A DNA stretch of 48,152 nt from Nitrosomonas sp. (GTDB lineage: Bacteria > Pseudomonadota > Gammaproteobacteria > Burkholderiales > Nitrosomonadaceae), in assembly GCA_021582655.1 (NCBI GenBank), contig CP091135.1:1368494-1416645 (forward strand). Reading direction: 5' to 3'. How positions within the stretch are numbered: position 1 is the first letter of the stretch; each line of letters starts with the position of its first letter. Under the pieces are notes generated by a model that worked only from the letters and a program-made list of their open reading frames with translations, ran no database searches and was not told the DNA's origin. A program made the translations under genes and the position numbers. Positions 9,273 to 17,368 of this stretch are shown in pieces.

Positions 9273-10599
9273 ATGAAATTGACCGACTCAATCATCAAAG
9301 CGGCAAAACCCGAAGAAAATGATTATTCACTAGCAGACGGGCACGGACTGGCTTTGCTGGTGAAATCTTCCGGCGCGAAATGGTGGCGGTATCGATACCG
9401 TTTTAATGGCACGCCAAAAATGCTTTCAATCGGCGTATATCCTGACGTATCACTTAAAGAAGCACGCAATCAGCACGCACGCCTAAAAGAATTGCTGGCG
9501 CAAGGCATAGACCCTTCAGAAAACCGTAAGGAAGAAAAACAGCAAGCAGCCATTGCAGCCGCCAATAGCTTTGAATCGGTTGCCCGGCTTTGGTGGAATC
9601 ACTGGAAGCATGATAAGACCGAACGCCATGCAGACCAAACGATCCGGCGCATGGAGGCGGATATATTTCCGATCATTGGTCATAAGCCTGTGAATGAAAT
9701 CACAGCAGCCCAATTTATAGCGATGGTGCGCAAGGTTGAATCACGCGGTGCGTTGGATATTGCCAAGCGCGTATTGACCTTGTGCGGGCAGGTTACCCGA
9801 TCAGCACATTGAAGCTCCGCAATTACTCAACATGATCCGCATCATTGAACAGCGGGGTTCTTATGATCTGGCGTACCGGGTGCTGGGAGTATGCGGTCAA
9901 GTATTCCGCTATGGCATATCAAGCGGCCGTTGCACCCGTGACCCTTCCGGCGATCTGCGGGGTGCACTCACGCCGCACAAAAAGAAAAACCAGGCAGCAG
10001 TTAAACCAGAAGAATTGCCGGAATTGCCGCGATCAATCGCCACCTATGAACGCATTGGCGATAGGCAAACACAGCTTGCTTTGCAATTACTGGCGTTAAT
10101 CTTCGTTCGCACCAATGAACTGATAGGCGCGCTATGGGAAGAAATCGATATGAATAATGCGCTATGGATCGTTCCAGCTAATCGCATGAAAATGAGAAAT
10201 GAGCATGTCGTTTCCCTTACCAATCAAGCATTGAATATACTGGCCGAACTCAAAACCATCGCCGGTGATAGCCGTTACCTGCTGCCTGGAAGAAACCCGA
10301 GTAAACCGCTCAGCAACAATACTTTGCTTTTTGCGCTGTATCGTTTGGGATATAAAGGCAAGATGGCCGGGCACGGCTTTTGGGCGGTTGCTTCCACGGC
10401 ATTGAAGGAATCCGGCTTATTCAGTCCCGATGCGATAGAGCGACAATTAGCACACGGTGAAAGGAATGAAGTCCGTAGCGCACACAACTGGGCGAAATAC
10501 TTGCCGGAAAGAAAAAGAATAATGATCTGGTGGAGTAACCATATCGGGGCATTAGAAAAGGGTGCGGAAGTCATTACGCTATTCGGAAAATCGAATTGA
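9273..10599 (+). pseudogene. P4-type tyrosine integrase, chimeric and inactivated
   Basis: Two reading frames carry the two halves of a P4-family site-specific recombinase. Frame one (9273-9812, 179 residues) has the N-terminal arm-binding domain and core-binding domain. The second half opens at about 9790 (nearest ATG 9832) and runs to 10599 with the catalytic domain. The halves overlap in homology. RGALDIAKRVLTLCGQV ends the first, and RGSYDLAYRVLGVCGQV recurs near the start of the second, so the join looks like recombination between two related integrases rather than a simple frameshift. In the catalytic domain the first arginine (FVRTNEL) is kept. The usual HGFR box reads HGFW, and the usual AYNHAEYL tyrosine box reads AHNWAKYL, so the nucleophilic tyrosine appears to be histidine. 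The enzyme should be dead. Confidence 0.8.
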
Positions 10600-10890
10600 A
10601 ATTTTTCACCGTTTTTTTGTGTTTATGTCCTACCCCCTAAAAAACTTGTCGGAACAGTCGGAAAAAAAATCCTGTAACCCCGATGGATGCTTGCTTTAAG
10701 TGTTTCGACATCTTTAAAAAACGTTCCGACAAACCACGTTTTGTTCCGACAATTTCGGGGAAATTCCGGGGTTTTATGTTCCGATTAGCTGCCTATATTT
10801 TGAGATTTGCGGCAAGTTTTAATGCGAAAATCCGGCGCGGAAATGATCCTGTTGCCACCCTTCCGGCGCGAGAATAACTTCACAATTAGA
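10600..10890. repeat. Intergenic region with repeated GTTCCGACA motif
   Basis: No gene is credible here. GTTCCGACA occurs at 10723-10731 and 10743-10751, and as its complement at 10647-10655. Close variants lie at 10656-10664, 10703-10710 and 10778-10786. Six related sites in 140 bases resemble iterons or a multi-site operator. Function unknown. Confidence 0.45.
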
Positions 10891-11901
10891 TTATTTACTG
10901 GCTTTCGCCCGTGATACCATATTCTTTACTGCGGTTGTCATGTTAACCGGAACAAGCTTAGTATCTTTATGAGCACTCTGGAACACCCTGAAGACTTCAT
11001 CCGCAAAAGCTTGTCCAATCTCTTCAATGCCGTCAAAGTCAAGGATTACCGTTTTGAATTTTTCAAAACGAAAGATCAGCCTTTTAGCCTGTGATCTTGA
11101 TATAAGCTTCTCACCTTCGTACTGTCCCAGCCGAACTGGAACGATTGTTTTTGCGAATGTGTATTCTTCAGGCGCTGCGAACTTATCGAAAATCTCCTTT
11201 GTTGTGCGGGTGGAATCATTTATCAACCGCATCACAACAAGCGTACCGGGTGCATTTTTGGGGCGCTCGATCAACATATCGTCCAATCCGTCCTCATGCA
11301 TGAAATGAAGGTTTCCAGATCGAATGTCAAAAAGATCGAATACTTTACTAGAGAAGAAAATTCCTTCGCCGGAATGGTTTGCTGGGTCTGTTGTGAACTT
11401 GCCCTTTGCCAGTTCTAAAATTGCTTCGCGTGGATCATACAGATCAAGAGCTTTTTGAATTTTATTGAAGATGCCTTCACCATCATCGGCAACCCAAGCT
11501 TGAGTATATAAGGCATTTCTCACACCCCAAATTGAAATTTTACTCGCGCCGGAATGGTCGATTGCATTATTAACCATTTCAGTAAAACCATAGCACCAAA
11601 TATCCTTGACGTTATCTGGTAAGTCTTTCACCAATGGCGCAAATAGCGATGACCAGACCACATCCTCACGTAACCCCTTTCTGTCGTATTCCTGATGCAC
11701 CCGGCGCAATTCAGAAAGAGTATATTCAACGCCCCGCCCAATTCCATGCTTTACGATTAATCCTTTCGCAATAGCCTTACGCAATCTTGCGCTTGCTGCT
11801 TGCCGCGATATGCCCAAGACATTGGCAAGTTTACCGGAAACATTTTTCCCGCTTTCGGAAACAAGCTTCAATAGTGTGTGTGTGGTTTCGTCAATTAGCA
11901 T
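10891..11901 (-). CDS. Winged-helix / GHKL ATPase / STAS-like (DUF4325) protein
   Basis: The 336-residue protein has three parts. Residues 1-65 form a winged helix-turn-helix (LANVLGISRQAASARLRKA). Residues 95-215 form a GHKL/HATPase fold, with N-box FTEMVNNAIDHSG (E108, N112), G1 box DDGEG (139-143) and G2 box HSGEGIF (176-182). About 245-325 form a C-terminal STAS-like domain of the DUF4325 type. The ATPase plus STAS-like pairing recalls the SpoIIAB/SpoIIAA partner-switch in one chain, here fused to a DNA-binding domain. It is probably a cytoplasmic ATP-dependent regulator; its target is unknown. The start follows directly on an array of 22-bp repeats that it may bind. Similar proteins are common in genomic islands; a defence role is possible but unproven. 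Confidence 0.75.
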   Translation of the reverse strand: MLIDETTHTLLKLVSESGKNVSGKLANVLGISRQAASARLRKAIAKGLIVKHGIGRGVEYTLSELRRVHQEYDRKGLREDVVWSSLFAPLVKDLPDNVKDIWCYGFTEMVNNAIDHSGASKISIWGVRNALYTQAWVADDGEGIFNKIQKALDLYDPREAILELAKGKFTTDPANHSGEGIFFSSKVFDLFDIRSGNLHFMHEDGLDDMLIERPKNAPGTLVVMRLINDSTRTTKEIFDKFAAPEEYTFAKTIVPVRLGQYEGEKLISRSQAKRLIFRFEKFKTVILDFDGIEEIGQAFADEVFRVFQSAHKDTKLVPVNMTTAVKNMVSRAKASK

Positions 11902-11914
11902 TTGTCATATTAAA

Positions 11915-12002
11915 CGTAAAGATTATCTGAATTAATTGTAAACCTTACGACAAATAAATGTAAAGACTTAATATGAGAAATGTAAAGCAGGGAGAATATT
12001 TT
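11915..12002. promoter_or_regulatory. Four 22-bp direct repeats headed by TGTAAAG
   Basis: CGTAAAG (11915), TGTAAAC (11937), TGTAAAG (11959) and TGTAAAG (11981) start exactly 22 bases apart, two turns of the helix. The rest of each unit is AT-rich. The array begins 14 bases upstream of the start of the winged-helix/ATPase gene on the minus strand and precedes the plus-strand genes on the other side. This geometry is typical of a cooperative operator or iteron array. Confidence 0.65.
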
Positions 12003-12103
12003 TGAGTTCAAGAAAGTTTTCTCGGATAAGATTATTTAACCACCCCATAGTCCGACGGGACGAAAACGGTTTCCTTCAACTGCCTGGGGTGATCCTATCT
12101 TGA
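12002..12103 (+). CDS. Possible 33-residue peptide
   Basis: A TTG at 12002 follows an AGGGAG ribosome-binding site (11989-11994) at good spacing. It opens a short frame reading …RLFNHPIVRRDENGFLQLPG… before TGA at 12101. The composition looks protein-like, but there is no homology evidence. It could instead be leader sequence for the next gene or the remnant of a longer one. Confidence 0.25.
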   Translation: MSSRKFSRIRLFNHPIVRRDENGFLQLPGVILS

Positions 12104-12128
12104 AGGTAACACTTTGAAGGGGCGTTAT

Positions 12129-12964
12129 GTGGCTGCACCATTGAAATGGAACACACTTGAGGAAACGGCAGTGTGGCTTTCCGATAAAACAAAAGAAAAC
12201 TGGACACCAAGACGAATAATTGATTTTGTCATTGATCGATGCCGTCCAGATGACATCGTGGAAGATTACAAATATCCAACCTATTTACGGACTATTTACC
12301 CTAAAAATATTTCAGACTATTTGGTATGGCATCGCTACGTTTGGAAGGTTCTTTAGTCACTTATGTATCTGAAGGAATTCAGCTTAAAGATAAGGAGATT
12401 AAAACGACGTTCGTATTTAAAGACAATTTGACTGAGCTAATTTCTACAGGAAAAACCGCAATAAGCTATATTTCATACCATGATCAGTCAATATCTGAAA
12501 GGACAGACAAATTTTCCCAATCACTTGATCATGGAATAGAATCGATAACAGTTTATTGTGAGTTGCGTTCGATGATCTTTTTTACGGATGGGCCTTACCC
12601 TAAATTCCCTACTATCCCAATCATTCAAATTGATTTTAAAACCCTGGGTATCCGTGATGAAGAATTAAAACAATTGTTACGTGATTACTTGGCTTTACCT
12701 AAGAAAAAATCAGTAAAGAAGGATACCAAATTAAGTGTAATGCGAAGAGATAAAGCCGTCTTTCAAGGTATTGCGGCGGCTTTGTGGGAAAGGAATCCAA
12801 ATCTTACTCAAGCTGCAATAATTAGCCACGAAGAAATGGAGTTTTACAGAGCGACGTACACAGGAAAAAATACCCTTTTGGATTGGCCTCGTGAAATAGA
12901 CCGCTTCCTGAGGTGTTATTGGCCCGCAAGTATTCTTCAATGGGAGTTGAGGAGCGGAATATAA
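12129..12964 (+). pseudogene. Island protein of unknown function, split by a frameshift
   Basis: Two overlapping frames appear to be one gene. The first (GTG at 12129, after GAAGGGGCG, to 12356) carries an N-terminal motif, TLEETAVWLSDKTKENWTP. The second (12326-12964, about 212 residues) ends in a segment like IAAALWERNPNLTQAAI…YTGKNTLLDWPREID. That combination, an AAxWLS-type start and a LWxxxPxxTQ…DWIRxxD-type end, is a layout I associate with hypothetical proteins of proteobacterial islands. The overlap of 31 bases and the poor start of the second frame point to a single-base indel near 12320-12350. Two coupled genes remain possible. Function unknown. Confidence 0.5.
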
Positions 12965-13063
12965 AAAATTATGTAAGCATAGCAGCACAATCCCCGAGTC
13001 CTCCGGCTACCAGGTAAACAATCGGTGCTCTGGGAGCTGATGCAAAGTCAGTTGTAAAATTTA

Positions 13064-14704
13064 TCAATTATCTATGATTCTTCCAGCCTCCATGTGCACC
13101 ACGCGATCAGCCACATGAAAATAGCGATCATCATGCGAAATTACTATGAGCAAATGTCCTTTTGCACGTAATTCGGGCAGCAGCTCGGTGTAGAAGAGAT
13201 GTCTGAATGTTGGGTCTTGGTCAGCAGCCCACTCATCGAATACGAGGACAGGCCGACCTTCCAGATAAGCGTGTACTAAGGCAAGACGCTTGCGTTGACC
13301 CGTCGAAAGATCAATTGTGCTGAAAGTTCCATCTTTTACTAATACCTTATGTGCAATTTCCAGACGCTGAAGATAGGGTAAAGCCATTTCTGGAAGGACA
13401 TGGGTTTTCTCTAATTCATCTGAAACCAAATCTTCAAACAAATAAAAATCCGCAAATACTGTGGTGAAAAGCTGTCGGTATTCATCACGATTTTCGGCCG
13501 CTATTGTTTTTCCATCTAGGATTACTTCACCTTCCTGTGGTACGTATAGTCCTAGTAATAGCTTGATTAATGTCGTTTTTCCTGAACCATTGTTACCAAC
13601 CACGAATACTAACTCACCGGGCTTCAGAGTCAAGTCAATTGGACCTAATACGAATCCTTTGCCATCTTCTGGCGCGTCAAAAATATACTGAACCCCGCGC
13701 AACTCAATATTTTCTTGGAATGGAATTATCGATGGCACTGACTCCAGATTTAAATGAGCTTCAGAATTTGTGAAGCGTATTGAGAGTTCATTGATACGGT
13801 TTAATGCTACTTTAGCTCGCCCGATACCCGGCAAAGCATCTATAATTTGCTCTATCGGTCCTTTAAGGAAGAGTAATACGAGTACAAAACCACTTATCGT
13901 TTCCGGCTCTGTATGCTGAATCGTTGCCCAGCCAAGAACTAAAGCTATGAGCAAAAAGAAAAGTGCTGAGCCGAATGCTGTAGCCATAACATAAGTGTTG
14001 ATTGCATTATGGTGGATGTCGCGGATACTGTCTACAGTAAGATCGATCTGATTTCTTACGCTGGTTCTGCGGGCACGATGCATACGCAATTCCTTAGCAC
14101 CTTCGCTGATGCCACGATAGCCCTTATGTAGTATTTCCTCTAAATCCCTTGCTTTCCAGAAGCCTGCAACACCTTTAGCCTGCGCCAATGCCTGAACCAT
14201 AGTGCCTAGAATTAATGCCACCATCAATAAGGCAAACAACGATGGAGAAAGCCATGCAAGATAGCCTAAGCAACCCAGAGTAATGGCTAAGGCAATAGTG
14301 GTTGAAGCCAGCGTAAAGGCTACATCACTGATCATGTCTACATCCTGCGTCAGAATGGGCATCAGACGGTAAGTACGATTACGTTCCAGAACATCGATTG
14401 GAGCACCAAGAATCTTACGTGCAAGTGTTTTGCGTATTTTGGCCACCAAACGTTGACCAACCAAATTGGCCGACATATCAGATACCACGCGTCCTATGAG
14501 TACGAGAACCGATAAAGCAGTGAAGGTTAATAGAAGATTTACTGTCAATCCTTCGGGATGATGGAGTACATGATTGATGGTATCCAACAAGGTCACAGTA
14601 GCAGCCCCAGCAGTGATGCCTGATACGGCTGACAGCAAAATCCACGGTGAGAACGACCACATCAATTGTGTGATTTCGGGCGCATGGTTGAGTCCTTTCT
14701 TCAT
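13064..14704 (-). CDS. Cyclic-peptide-type ABC exporter (SyrD/PvdE family)
   Basis: This half-transporter fuses six membrane helices (about 1-290) to an ATPase. It belongs by layout to the exporters of cyclic and modified peptides, including pyoverdine precursor export (PvdE) and syringomycin (SyrD). Walker A is VGNNGSGKTTL (about 366-376), the signature is LSTGQRKRLAL (about 464) and Walker B is PVLVFDEWAADQDP (about 482). The unusual W in DEWAADQDP is typical of this family. I chose ATG at 14704, which follows AGGAAA, over the upstream frame-open start at 14752; this gives 546 residues. It is intact. No NRPS genes are nearby. The only peptide-like candidate substrate is the repeat peptide encoded on the same strand at 16484-16729. 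Confidence 0.88.
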   Translation of the reverse strand: MKKGLNHAPEITQLMWSFSPWILLSAVSGITAGAATVTLLDTINHVLHHPEGLTVNLLLTFTALSVLVLIGRVVSDMSANLVGQRLVAKIRKTLARKILGAPIDVLERNRTYRLMPILTQDVDMISDVAFTLASTTIALAITLGCLGYLAWLSPSLFALLMVALILGTMVQALAQAKGVAGFWKARDLEEILHKGYRGISEGAKELRMHRARRTSVRNQIDLTVDSIRDIHHNAINTYVMATAFGSALFFLLIALVLGWATIQHTEPETISGFVLVLLFLKGPIEQIIDALPGIGRAKVALNRINELSIRFTNSEAHLNLESVPSIIPFQENIELRGVQYIFDAPEDGKGFVLGPIDLTLKPGELVFVVGNNGSGKTTLIKLLLGLYVPQEGEVILDGKTIAAENRDEYRQLFTTVFADFYLFEDLVSDELEKTHVLPEMALPYLQRLEIAHKVLVKDGTFSTIDLSTGQRKRLALVHAYLEGRPVLVFDEWAADQDPTFRHLFYTELLPELRAKGHLLIVISHDDRYFHVADRVVHMEAGRIIDN

Positions 14705-14919
14705 AGCAATTTCCTTTCTGTCGCACAGAATGTCTGTGCAAACAGGATTCATTACCAGTGCATCAACACCGGAAAACTTTTCTAGATTTCTTTTATTTCG
14801 AGACGATCTAATCTTGAAATTGTTTAGGATCTGTCACTTTTTATTAATGAGTGATGAGTGAAGTGGTACCGTAAAACGGGACAGCTTGTTAAGCTTTACC
14901 GTTGCCAAGGAGCAATGAG

Positions 14920-15855
14920 ATGAGTAAGAAACGCAAGCAATATCCCGGGGAATTCAAAGCTAAAGTAGCCCTGGCTGCGATACGTGGAGAGGAAACGATA
15001 CCGCACAGTTGGCGGGCTACGGATTGCATTCAACGCAAATCAACAGCTGGAAGCGTCAATTAATTGAACAAGCGGCTGCAGTATTTTCTAAAATAATGAT
15101 ACTGGAAAGGCTGAAATGCGCAGTACGGATGAATTACACCGAGTTATCGGACAATTGACGGTAGAACACGATTTTTTGGCCAGAAAGTTCAATCATTGAG
15201 TTTTGCAAAACGCAAGAAGATGATTGAGTCTAACGAGAGATTGAGTTTTTCCCGCCCGTGTCAATTACTGAATCTGGTGCGTTCGACCTATTACTATGAA
15301 CTGCAACCTGCCGATGACACACAACTGGCTTTAGTGCGAGAAATGGATGAGCAATATCTGAAAACACCCCAATAGGGTGCATGCAGTTATGCCACGTGGT
15401 TCGTGCGTCAAGGCATCATTGCCGGGCGTAAGAAGACATCAATCATGATGAAGGTTCCGGGCATAATCAGCACAGCGCCTAAACCGAAAACCAGTCATCC
15501 GAACAAGCAGCACAAAACCTATCCGGACCTGCTCAAAGGCACTGTTATCGACCGACCTAATCAAGTCTGGGCGGCGGATATCACGTATGTACCGATGCAA
15601 AAGGGCTTTGGTTACCTCATTGCCATGATGGACTGGTATTCTCGTAAAGTGCTGAGTTGGCGCTTATCCAACATGCTGGATACCGATTTCTGTGAATTGT
15701 TATATACCCAGGCATTTGACAACTTAAAGGGGGTGAGACAGAGCCTGACTCAATGGTTTGGTTGGTACAATCATGAACGTTTTCATCAAAGCTTGAATAA
15801 TCAAACACCAGACGAGGTTTATTGTCACAGCAAAACAATGCAACAGACTGCCTGA
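14920..15855 (+). pseudogene. IS3-family transposase (orfA-orfB), decayed
   Basis: The ATG at 14920 opens an orfA-type helix-turn-helix protein (MSKKRKQYPGEFKAKVALAA…) that soon shifts frame. The orfB part follows with a stop codon at the expected Trp of YLKTPQWG (near 15373). It keeps the first catalytic Asp segment (VWAADITYVPMQ). It then jumps from the QAFDN region straight to the C-terminal WYNHERFHQSLNNQTPDEVY, so the other catalytic Asp and Glu are deleted. It is therefore inactive. The right terminal repeat was not found; the sequence runs into another IS remnant. Confidence 0.85.
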
Positions 15856-16276
15856 ACCTGATTAGCCGCCTTTGGCGGAGTTTAACTTTACTTTCAGGTT
15901 GTACAGTTCTAGGGAGACACTTCAGTTCAATCAGGCGAATAATCTCGAATTTCTTAGAGGCGGAATATCTCATATACCGTCCTCCTCATCCCCGATCATG
16001 CTTTTTTAAGCAGGCGGTTTTCCATTAATAGTTCCGCAACGGTTTCTTTGAGTAGCCGGGTCTCACCACACAAGTTCCTAACTTCACCGGACGTCGCCTC
16101 GCGGGCAATATCCCCGGCTGGCCGCTTCTTTCCAGACTCCAGAATTCCTTTGACCAATGGTAATAAATATTGGTATTTGATGCTTTCCCGGCGGCATAGC
16201 TCGGCGATGCTTTCTGGATATCTCGTACCGTTTTTTCAATACTGCGATTTTGATGGTGTTTCTCTGTCATCATCAC
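15856..16276 (-). pseudogene. Second IS3-family remnant (orfA and start of orfB)
   Basis: The minus strand from ATG 16276 reads a typical orfA start (MTEKHHQNRSIEKTVRDI), then shifts frame through a region matching AELCRREGI and returns at YYHWSKEF. Near 15973 a new frame opens with MRYSASKKFEIIRLIE, the usual start of an orfB of this group. It breaks off where the other IS3 remnant begins, so one element probably truncated the other. Confidence 0.75.
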
Positions 16277-16483
16277 TCCTTTTTTAAAGTAACGATCAAC
16301 TAAAACACTCTCTTAGGCAATCAAGCTACTTTGGCCAACTTTTGCTGACGGTATACAAGTGTTTGGATGCTGGATCCCAAAACTGAGGAGATTCAAATTC
16401 CTCCAGAACCCCGTACTCCCGGCACGGGGCAGTCATTAAGAGTTGTCTTTACAGAATAACTATAATTTCTCAAAGACAGAAAT
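16277..16483. other. Spacer between IS remnant and repeat-peptide gene
   Basis: No gene seen. Two weak hairpins are present: CCCCGT/ACGGGG (16409-16429), and TGTCTTT/AAAGACA (16444-16478) just past the stop of the peptide gene. Neither is followed by a clear T-run on the minus strand, so I do not call a terminator. Confidence 0.4.
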
Positions 16484-16729
16484 TTAAATTAAAACAATTG
16501 GATCGCTTATTATGACATCTAAGCCACTAATTGGGGTTGGGCTAGCATAAATGGGGAGCGTATCATTGATTGGAACTGGATCGGCATAAATAAGTGCATT
16601 ATCTGGAGTTGGAGCAGCATAAATAGGCGGTATATTGTTGGTTGAAGTTGAAGTTGAAGTTGAAGTTGAAGTAATCTCGTTAGAAGTGATCAAAACATCG
16701 AAGTAGTTATCGTTCATTGAGCTAAGCAT
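16484..16729 (-). CDS. Repeat-containing small peptide, candidate multi-core RiPP precursor
   Basis: The 81-residue product has a short N-terminal leader-like segment (MLSSMNDNYFDVLITSNEI), a Thr-Ser linker (20-30), then three copies of IYAxPxP: IYAAPTP (36-42), IYADPVP (47-53) and IYASPTP (60-66). Short variable spacers separate them, and the tail is hydrophobic. Translation is well supported: ATG at 16729 follows TAAGGAGATA (AAGGAG complement at 16736-16741). Tandem near-identical short cores after a leader are typical of multi-core ribosomal peptides. A cyclic-peptide-type exporter lies downstream on the same strand. No modifying enzyme is visible; IS remnants on both sides may have removed it. 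I do not recognise the family, so a precursor role is an inference from layout. Confidence 0.6.
   Translation of the reverse strand: MLSSMNDNYFDVLITSNEITSTSTSTSTSTNNIPPIYAAPTPDNALIYADPVPINDTLPIYASPTPISGLDVIISDPIVLI
16641..16670. repeat. Hexanucleotide repeat (GTTGAA)x5
   Basis: Five tandem GTTGAA units encode the Thr-Ser linker of the minus-strand peptide gene. Being a multiple of three, length changes would alter linker length without breaking the frame. Confidence 0.9.
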
Positions 16730-16928
16730 GGTTATCTCCTTAATTAATCTTAATGGCTTACGCGGGTAAATTTATAAAATTAAGATATCTGATTGATGAT
16801 AAATATAAGGTTTATAAATCAATCATTCCAAATGAAGATATGTATTTATAAATTTACTGTGATGATTTTAAGTCGCTGAGAAATTGAGGCATCGCAGGAA
16901 CAGTGCGACTATTTGGTTCTTTTTTGCT

Positions 16929-17151
16929 AGGGAAGCACTGATTTTGCCATTTGCTGGAAGCGCATCATCCGACCGAATTTATCTGCAATGATGTGGCGGA
17001 GCAAGGGTTATTGCTTCACGGAGGTACCATTGTTGACGCCACATTGATCACCGTGTCTCCTTCGGCAAGGAATAAGGAAGGTGCGATACCAAGATGCATC
17101 AACCGAGGGTGGTTAATTGACTGCACTCACGTATTGGATGGCGCTAAATAA
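16929..17151 (+). pseudogene. IS5-family transposase fragment
   Basis: The frame at 16951-17151 contains HHPTEFICNDVAEQGLLL and GGTIVDATLITVSPSARNKEG, matching the first catalytic Asp region of IS5-type transposases (GTIVDAT). It stops after about 66 residues. A GGGAAGCACTGATTTT stretch near 16930 resembles an IS5-type terminal repeat, now fused to the fragment by a deletion. Inactive. Confidence 0.75.
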
Positions 17152-17264
17152 CGAGATCATGCTTTATATTACATCGTTTACCCAGAATCTAGGGGCACTC
17201 TCTCGGCAACTTGAAACGTGAATAGCTCACCGGCGATTGGCGGCATGATTTCGGTGGAGCCTGA

Positions 17265-17294
17265 GAAAAACTTAATAAAGCGCCCGCTTTTATT
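17265..17294 (-). terminator. Probable terminator downstream of nikR
   Basis: On the minus strand an AATAAA(A)GC / GCTTTATT hairpin (17274-17294) is followed by AAG and five T residues (17266-17270 on plus). It would close the TonB receptor-nikR transcript. The 200 bases around it hold no gene. Confidence 0.5.
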
Positions 17295-17368
17295 TGATTA
17301 CAACTGTTCCCATATGGGCGGATTGGGTCAGCTGGTTGATATTGGAGGTATGGCACTGTTTGGATTTA

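Larger units (their letters stand above)
9065..17264. mobile_element. Genomic island inserted at tRNA-Ser(GGA), decayed
   Basis: The region between tRNA-Ser and nikR starts with a P4-type integrase in its usual orientation. It contains accessory genes, three decayed insertion sequences and AT-rich spacers unlike the flanking backbone. I did not find a second copy of the tRNA 3' end that would mark the far attachment site, so the right boundary is an estimate: the last recognisable mobile remnant ends near 17.15 kb. The integrase is broken, so the island is probably no longer mobile. Confidence 0.65.

Noticed and set aside
10683-10877. 64-codon plus-strand frame after the integrase
   Set aside because: Composition follows the GTTCCGACA repeats, no ribosome-binding site, no recognisable product.
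14723-14739. GCACAG/CTGTGC hairpin before the exporter as a LexA-type site
   Set aside because: The spacing and core do not fit a CTGT-N8-ACAG site; only a 6-bp stem.
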